From NCBI GenBank assembly GCA_964426875.1, contig CAYRSB010000001.1, positions 1 through 64,000 of the forward strand: a stretch of DNA of 64,000 nucleotides, in the 5' to 3' direction. This document shows, piece by piece, positions 59,256 to 64,000 of the stretch (position 1 is the first letter of the stretch; each line of letters opens with the position of its first letter). Position numbers and translations under genes: made by a program. The DNA comes from Caldatribacterium sp964426875. GTDB taxonomy: Bacteria > Atribacterota > Atribacteria > Atribacterales > Caldatribacteriaceae. A model generated the notes under the pieces. The model saw only the letters and a program-made list of their open reading frames with translations, was not told where the DNA came from and made no database searches.

Positions 59256-60599
59256 TTGTACTTTGTGATGGGATTGGGAAGAACAGGCCTTTCTGTGACC
59301 CGCTTTCTTCTCCGCCAGGGGGAAAAAGTCGTAGGTTGTGACGATAAACTCAGAAAAGAAAACATTCCTTCTTGGGCAGCACTAAGTCCTCTCTTTACCT
59401 TCCTTTCCCCAGAAGAGGTGGAGATCGTCCTGTCTGAAGTCAAAGAATGCGTGGTCAGTCCGGGTGTGCATCCGAGGCATCCCGTCATTAAACTCCTTGA
59501 GGAGCGTGGGATTCCGATTATAAGTGAAATTGAGCTGGCCTCCCGATATGTTTCCTTTCCTCTGGTAGGTATTACTGGGTCCTGTGGCAAGAGTACCACC
59601 GTTTCTCTTTTGGGGAGAATTTTTGAAAAGGCGGGGTATAGGACCTTTGTGGGAGGTAACTTAGGAACACCTTTGGTTGAGAGCTTAGAGGGGGACTCTC
59701 CCCAAATTGGGGTGGTAGAGCTTAGCAGTTTCCAGCTTGAGCGGGTGTACACGACGCGTTTCGTGGTTGCGGCGGTGACGAATCTTTATCCCAACCATCT
59801 CGACTACCACAGTAGTATGGAGGAATACTTTAAGGCAAAGGGAAGGATATTTCTGAATCAGCACTTTGAGGATTGGGCTCTTTTCCTTTTCTCTCGTTCC
59901 CCTTGGCAGGCACGGTGGTGTAGGATGGCTCGGGGGAAGGTCCTTCCTCTTGGTGTGGGGGTGCATCTTTTTGAGGGGCTCTACGCGAAAGAAAAAGCGG
60001 TGTGGAAGGGAGGGATACCGCCTCGGCGGCTTGTATCCTTTGAGGAAAGCCTCCTTTGGGGTACTCATAATGTGGAGAACATACTTGTGGCGACGGCCGT
60101 AGCCTACGTTCTTGGGGTGGATAGTGCTGTCGTAGAGGAGGCGATAGGAACCTTTCGAGGTTTACCCCACCGTCTTGAATGGGTGGGTAGATGGTGTGGG
60201 GTGGATTACTACAATGATTCCAAATCCACTACACCTTCCTCGACAAAGGCAGCTATAGAAGCACTCCCTGGTCCCCTTATCGTTATTCTTGGTGGAAAGG
60301 CGAAGCTTGACGATTTCAGTGAATTGGTGCAGGCTCTTACCCTGGAGAAGGTGAAGTGTGTAGTGCTTTATGGTACTTCTCGAAAAGTTATAGAGGGTTT
60401 TCTTCCTTCCTGGGTAAAGAAATACTCGGTGGAGTCCCTAAAAGAAGCTGTTTACACGGCCTGGAAGGAAGCAAAGGAAGGAGACAAAGTGCTCCTTTCT
60501 CCTGCCTGCACGAGTTGGGATGCCTATGAGAATTTTGAGGCTCGCGGGGAACATTTCAGAGAACTTGTCCGTACTCTGGGGGAGGGCACGTCTTCGTAG
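59256..60599 (+). CDS. murD: UDP-MurNAc-L-alanine:D-glutamate ligase
   Basis: Adds D-Glu to UDP-MurNAc-L-Ala. A 447-residue Mur ligase with GLGRTGLSV at the N-terminus, P-loop GITGSCGKSTTVS (Ser for the common Thr), ELSSFQLE, the HLDYHSSMEEYFKAKGRIF block and YNDSKSTTPSSTKAA. TTG start 1 bp after mraY, with GGTGAGGT before it. Overlaps the ftsW frame at its end. Confidence 0.94.
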   Translation: MYFVMGLGRTGLSVTRFLLRQGEKVVGCDDKLRKENIPSWAALSPLFTFLSPEEVEIVLSEVKECVVSPGVHPRHPVIKLLEERGIPIISEIELASRYVSFPLVGITGSCGKSTTVSLLGRIFEKAGYRTFVGGNLGTPLVESLEGDSPQIGVVELSSFQLERVYTTRFVVAAVTNLYPNHLDYHSSMEEYFKAKGRIFLNQHFEDWALFLFSRSPWQARWCRMARGKVLPLGVGVHLFEGLYAKEKAVWKGGIPPRRLVSFEESLLWGTHNVENILVATAVAYVLGVDSAVVEEAIGTFRGLPHRLEWVGRWCGVDYYNDSKSTTPSSTKAAIEALPGPLIVILGGKAKLDDFSELVQALTLEKVKCVVLYGTSRKVIEGFLPSWVKKYSVESLKEAVYTAWKEAKEGDKVLLSPACTSWDAYENFEARGEHFRELVRTLGEGTSS

Positions 60600-61740
60600 C
60601 CTTTTTGAGGCCTATGAAACCCGACTCCGGAGGGTGAAGTGGTGGTGGGAGATCGACCCATTCCTCTTTTGGGCAGTGGTCTCTTTATCCCTCTTTGGAA
60701 CGATTATGGTCTTCAGTGCCAGTATGACCACGGCACTTTATGCTTACGGAGACGTGTTTCACTTCCTTAAGCGACACCTTCTTGCCCTTACTCTTGGATT
60801 TGGAGGATGTTTGCTGGGTACCTTTGTTTCCTTGGAACACCTTCGCAAGATGAGCAAGGCTTTTCTTGTTTTCACCTTCTTTCTTCTCTTCCTGGTTTTT
60901 CTTCCCGGGGTTGGAAGGGCAGGAGGTGGTGCGTATCGCTGGATCGATCTTGGTCCCCTCAACTTCCAGCCTTCAGAACTTGCCAAATTCGTCATCATCC
61001 TCTATATGGCTGATGCCTTAACCACTTACCGAAGCCGGGTGCAAGATTTCTGGCGGGGAGTGGTGCCTTTCCTTATCCTCGTGGGGACGATGTGTGTGGT
61101 TGTGCTTCTTGAGCCAGATATGGGAACAGCACTCTTTCTTCTCTTTCTGGCCATAGTCATGATCTTCTTAGGTGGGGCAAATATCAAACACCTGGCTCTC
61201 GTCTTTCTGGTTCTTCTTCCTGTCTGCTTTTTTCTTCTTCTTGTAGGGAGGCAATACTGGTGGAATCGTATTTTGGGGTTCTTAAATCCCTGGAGTGACC
61301 CTCGGGGAAAAGGTTTCCATGTTCTTCAGTCTCTCGTGGCTCTGGGGTCGGGAGGGATCTGGGGGAGAGGGCTGGGGGAGAGTCGCCAGAAGTTCTTCTT
61401 TCTCCCTGACAGACACACGGACTTTATCTATGCCATAATCGGAGAAGAGCTTGGCTTTGCTGGTACTATTCTTGTTGTAGTACTTCTTGGTATCATTCTC
61501 TGGCGGGGATGGTGTATAGCTACCAGGAGCGATGATGATTTTTTGGGGCTCCTTGTCATGGGCATTGTGGTCAGTATGCTTTCTCAAGCCCTTGTCAATA
61601 TGGGAGCGGTGCTGAGGCTCCTTCCGGTCACGGGGATTACACTCCCCTTGGTGAGCTATGGAAGTTCGTCACTTTTTATTGCCTTGGTCGAGGTAGGGAT
61701 TCTCTTTAATGTGGCCCGGAGAAGGCGGAGGAAGGAGTAG
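60565..61740 (+). CDS. ftsW: Septal peptidoglycan polymerase FtsW
   Basis: SEDS-family glycosyltransferase, about 391 residues with ten membrane segments; the key block LEPDMGTALFLLF and the NMGAVLRLLPVTGITLPLVSYG-type C-terminal region are typical of FtsW (RodA differs slightly). Works with FtsI at the septum. Start is unclear: no ATG is available; TTG 60565 (inside murD) is adopted, though GGGGGAGGG lies after it and GTG 60634 would have GGAGG directly adjoining. Confidence 0.9.
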   Translation: MSVLWGRARLRSLFEAYETRLRRVKWWWEIDPFLFWAVVSLSLFGTIMVFSASMTTALYAYGDVFHFLKRHLLALTLGFGGCLLGTFVSLEHLRKMSKAFLVFTFFLLFLVFLPGVGRAGGGAYRWIDLGPLNFQPSELAKFVIILYMADALTTYRSRVQDFWRGVVPFLILVGTMCVVVLLEPDMGTALFLLFLAIVMIFLGGANIKHLALVFLVLLPVCFFLLLVGRQYWWNRILGFLNPWSDPRGKGFHVLQSLVALGSGGIWGRGLGESRQKFFFLPDRHTDFIYAIIGEELGFAGTILVVVLLGIILWRGWCIATRSDDDFLGLLVMGIVVSMLSQALVNMGAVLRLLPVTGITLPLVSYGSSSLFIALVEVGILFNVARRRRRKE

Positions 61741-61741
61741 A

Positions 61742-62836
61742 TTGCGTATTTTCATAGGAGCTGGGGGAACAGGAGGACATGTCTTTCCTTCCCTGTGTAT
61801 TGCCCGAAAGCTTCAGGAAGTTGGAGAATGCGAGGTGTTTTTCCTGGGAACCCGCCGGGGATTGGAAAGGAAAGTGATCGAAAGTTTCGGTTTTCCGGTG
61901 CTTTATCTCTCTGCCCGAGGATGGGACAGGAGATTCAGCTGGAAGACGATGCAAATGCTCGGAGAGAATTTTCTGGGCCTTATTCTTGCGGGTTTTTACT
62001 TTTTCCGTTACCGTCCTTCTCTCTTTTTGGCCATGGGGAGCTATCTTTCTCTCCTTGGTGCTCTCTGGGCGAAAATTTTCCGTATCCCTATTTACCTCCA
62101 CGAGCAAAATGTCTATCCTGGTCTTGCCAATCGTGTCATCACAAAGTGGGCGAAGAAGGTTTTCCTCTCCTTCGAGGAGACAAAGGAGTACCTTCCCCGC
62201 TTTGATGGGGAAGTCGTAGTTACAGGTAATCCCCTTCGTGAGGAAACCATTGCCTGGAAGGGAAAAAGAGATGAAGCTTGTCGTATCTTGGGTCTTTACC
62301 CTTCCTTGAAGACTATTCTCGTTATGGGGGGGAGTCGAGGGTCCTCGGCTGTGAACCGTGTCTTTTTGGAAGCACTTGAATACATGCCCCGAGAGGGATT
62401 TCAGGTGATTCACATCACTGGAGAAGAGGATTTTACGCGAGTGGCGGAGGAGGCAAAAAGAAGGGATTTTCCATACCTTGTTTTTCCTTTCTTTGAATCT
62501 ATGGGGTTGGTATATGCGGCAAGTAATGTGGCTTTATGCCGGGCAGGGGCAAACACCGTCGCTGAGCTCTATTTTTTTGGAATTCCTGGCATCCTTGTTC
62601 CTTACAGCAAAGCTACGGAGAATCATCAGCTCTATAACGCCCGATGGTTGGAGAAAAAGCGATTGGCGGTCGTCGTCGAGGAAGGAGAACTGAGGGCACC
62701 GTTTTTAGCGGAGAAGCTTCTCGAGCTTCTCCGTTTCGAAGGCCATCACAACACGGAAGAGGGAACTTTTCTCACTGGAGCAGCTTCATGTATTGCTCAG
62801 GAGATCCTCAGGGAATGGGGGAGGAAGGAGCATTGA
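61742..62836 (+). CDS. murG: Lipid II synthase MurG
   Basis: Adds GlcNAc to lipid I at the inner face of the membrane. A 364-residue GT-B protein: GAGGTGGHVFPSLCIA (first Gly loop), MGGSRGSSAVN (second loop) and the CRAGANTVAEL donor-binding segment. TTG 61742 follows GGAGGAAGGAG at 61727-61737 and directly succeeds the ftsW stop. Its end overlaps murC. Confidence 0.95.
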   Translation: MRIFIGAGGTGGHVFPSLCIARKLQEVGECEVFFLGTRRGLERKVIESFGFPVLYLSARGWDRRFSWKTMQMLGENFLGLILAGFYFFRYRPSLFLAMGSYLSLLGALWAKIFRIPIYLHEQNVYPGLANRVITKWAKKVFLSFEETKEYLPRFDGEVVVTGNPLREETIAWKGKRDEACRILGLYPSLKTILVMGGSRGSSAVNRVFLEALEYMPREGFQVIHITGEEDFTRVAEEAKRRDFPYLVFPFFESMGLVYAASNVALCRAGANTVAELYFFGIPGILVPYSKATENHQLYNARWLEKKRLAVVVEEGELRAPFLAEKLLELLRFEGHHNTEEGTFLTGAASCIAQEILREWGRKEH

Positions 62837-64000
62837 ACGGAGCCTCAAACGAGAGAACCTTACCCCGTCGGTTACACTTCATTGGTATCGGCGGAACAGG
62901 CATGAGTGGTCTTGCCCTTTTGGCCCATGAGCGGGGGTATATTGTGAGTGGTTCGGATATCGTGGAAAATGAGGCTGTACGCCGTCTTCGTTGCAAGGGG
63001 ATAGAGGTCTTCATTGGACATCGTCCAGAACAGGTGGAAGGTAAAGAAGCAGTAATCGTCTCTTCAGCTATTCCTCCTTGCAACGAAGAGCTTTTGGCAG
63101 CTCGTCGCCTGGGGATTGAAGTGGTGCACCGGGGTGATGTTCTGGCCTTCCTCTTGAACCCCAAAAAGGGTGTCGCCATAGCGGGGACGCATGGTAAAAC
63201 CACGACGACCTCTATGATCTCTCTTCTTCTCGAGACTTCGGGATTTGACCCTACGGTGCTCATCGGAGGGGAACTTGAGGATATTGGAGGGAATGCCAAG
63301 GCGGGACAGGGAGAGTTTTTCGTCGCTGAAACCGATGAGAGTGACGGGTCGTTTTTGAAACTTCATCCCTTCTGTGCAGTGGTGACGAATATCGACGACG
63401 ATCATTTGGAATTCTATGGTGATATGGAAGCGGAAAAGGAAGCCTTTTTGAGATTTCTTAGCAATGTGAAGGATGGAGGCTTAAGAATTTTGTGTTTCGA
63501 TCATCCCAACGTTCGGGACATTCTTGGACGAGTTCCTCCTCCTTTTGTGACCTATGGAATGGTGGAAGACGCCGATTACCGGGGTCACATAGTGCAGAAG
63601 AGCAAAGAAGGGTCCCTTTTTGAGGTTTCTTTTCGAGGAGAAAAGATTGCTACCTTCTCTTTGCGTATTCCTGGAGATCACAACGTGAGTAATGCTTTGG
63701 CTTGCGTGGCTTTGGGAATGGAGTTTGGAATTCCTCTTGCGTATATCACTGAGGCATTGTGCGTCTTCCGGGGGGCTAAGAGAAGGTTTGAGCATGTGGG
63801 AAAAGTTCACGGGACCATCGTCGTCGATGACTATGCGCACCACCCTACAGAGATGCGAGTGGTTTTCGAGACGGCCCGCAGTTATGTTTCAGGAAGGGTT
63901 ATTGTCGTCTTTCAGCCCCACCGCTATACCCGCACTCGAAGACTCTATCGGGAGATGGCCTACGCTCTGTGCCTTACAGACTATGTGGTCCTTCTTCCCA
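62833..64000 (+). CDS. murC: UDP-MurNAc:L-alanine ligase (partial, runs off the window)
   Basis: First Mur ligase, adding L-Ala to UDP-MurNAc. At least 389 residues before the edge: N-terminal FIGIGGTGMSGLALLA, P-loop IAGTHGKTTTTSM, the ETDESDGSFL block and VDDYAHHPTEMR near the end, of about 460 expected. TTG 62833 overlaps the murG stop; GAGGAAGGAG ends only 2 bp before it, close but usable. murB, ddl, ftsQ, ftsA and ftsZ would be expected next. Confidence 0.93.
   Translation, partial: MNGASNERTLPRRLHFIGIGGTGMSGLALLAHERGYIVSGSDIVENEAVRRLRCKGIEVFIGHRPEQVEGKEAVIVSSAIPPCNEELLAARRLGIEVVHRGDVLAFLLNPKKGVAIAGTHGKTTTTSMISLLLETSGFDPTVLIGGELEDIGGNAKAGQGEFFVAETDESDGSFLKLHPFCAVVTNIDDDHLEFYGDMEAEKEAFLRFLSNVKDGGLRILCFDHPNVRDILGRVPPPFVTYGMVEDADYRGHIVQKSKEGSLFEVSFRGEKIATFSLRIPGDHNVSNALACVALGMEFGIPLAYITEALCVFRGAKRRFEHVGKVHGTIVVDDYAHHPTEMRVVFETARSYVSGRVIVVFQPHRYTRTRRLYREMAYALCLTDYVVLLP

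Noticed and set aside
1..64000. CRISPR arrays, tRNA, rRNA or tmRNA genes
   Set aside because: No regularly spaced repeats, cloverleaf or rRNA-like stretches were noticed; a covariance search could still find something small.

Overview
The window reads as a chromosomal segment of a diderm (LPS-type) anaerobic, probably thermophilic or deep-branching bacterium. The evidence is a full lipid A block (lpxD, lpxC, lpxA, lpxI, lpxB, msbA), outer-membrane assembly genes (bamA, skp-like, tamB, surA-like), meso-diaminopimelate-type peptidoglycan genes, and an oxygen-sensitive [FeFe]-hydrogenase-like protein beside rubrerythrin-type stress proteins. The mix (lpxI rather than lpxH, a three-POTRA BamA, an S55 SpoIVB-type protease, a sensory-type hydrogenase cluster) would fit Atribacterota (OP9/JS1) or a neighbouring phylum. 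That placement is inference from gene content, not a database result. Genes are densely packed, usually overlapping by 4 bases, and use many GTG and TTG starts.

Layout. 1-3759 is an accessory, decaying stretch: a truncated peptide-ABC ATPase remnant, a fragment resembling the end of a GH29 fucosidase, an intact GH95-like glycosidase with foreign-looking codon use, and about 580 bp of unreadable remnants. 3760-20903 is one long envelope transcription unit: murA, mreB, S55 protease, tamB, bamA, skp-like, lpxD-C-A-I-B, a second lpxB-like gene and msbA, with no gap above about 20 bp. 20855-24649 holds a DUF4416 gene on the minus strand, then a redox cluster: rubrerythrin-like protein, a DJ-1/peroxiredoxin fusion lacking both catalytic cysteines, a double-CxxC protein disulfide oxidoreductase and a zinc polyol-type dehydrogenase. 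24659-30572 is a TPP-riboswitch-controlled thiamine salvage operon (thiW, cytX, thiM, thiE, thiL, thiD, then a DUF72 gene). 30569-34862 has OsmC, a lipoprotein, a UroD-like methyltransferase-family protein, and a VanW plus SurA-like pair on the minus strand.

From two overlapping divergent promoters at 34910-34960, fabZ-fabH-fabF-plsY-trxA run rightward, followed by a Clp1/Grc3-like P-loop kinase and a terminator. 39900-40684 is a mostly empty region with a possible structured leader and a decayed ORF. Sua5 and a PPC/DUF296 protein follow. A textbook promoter (TTGACA-N17-TATAAT) at 42266 opens a 9.7 kb unit: tig, clpP, clpX, valS, a SPOR protein, then a signalling-like set of DRTGG protein, RsbW-type ATPase, sensory [FeFe]-hydrogenase-like protein, DRTGG protein and PHP protein. 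The window ends in the division/cell-wall (dcw) cluster mraZ-rsmH-ftsL-ftsI-murE-murF-mraY-murD-ftsW-murG-murC, with murC cut by the window edge.

Together most of the window builds the cell envelope: lipid II synthesis and septal synthesis in dcw, MurA and MreB, lipid A synthesis and flipping, outer-membrane protein insertion, and the fatty-acid and phospholipid supply. The least explained parts are the cysteine-less DJ-1/peroxiredoxin fusion, the hydrogenase/DRTGG/RsbW/PHP set cotranscribed with the Clp protease, the second LpxB-like protein, the S55 protease, and the non-coding stretch near 40 kb. No tRNA, rRNA, CRISPR array or intact insertion sequence was seen.
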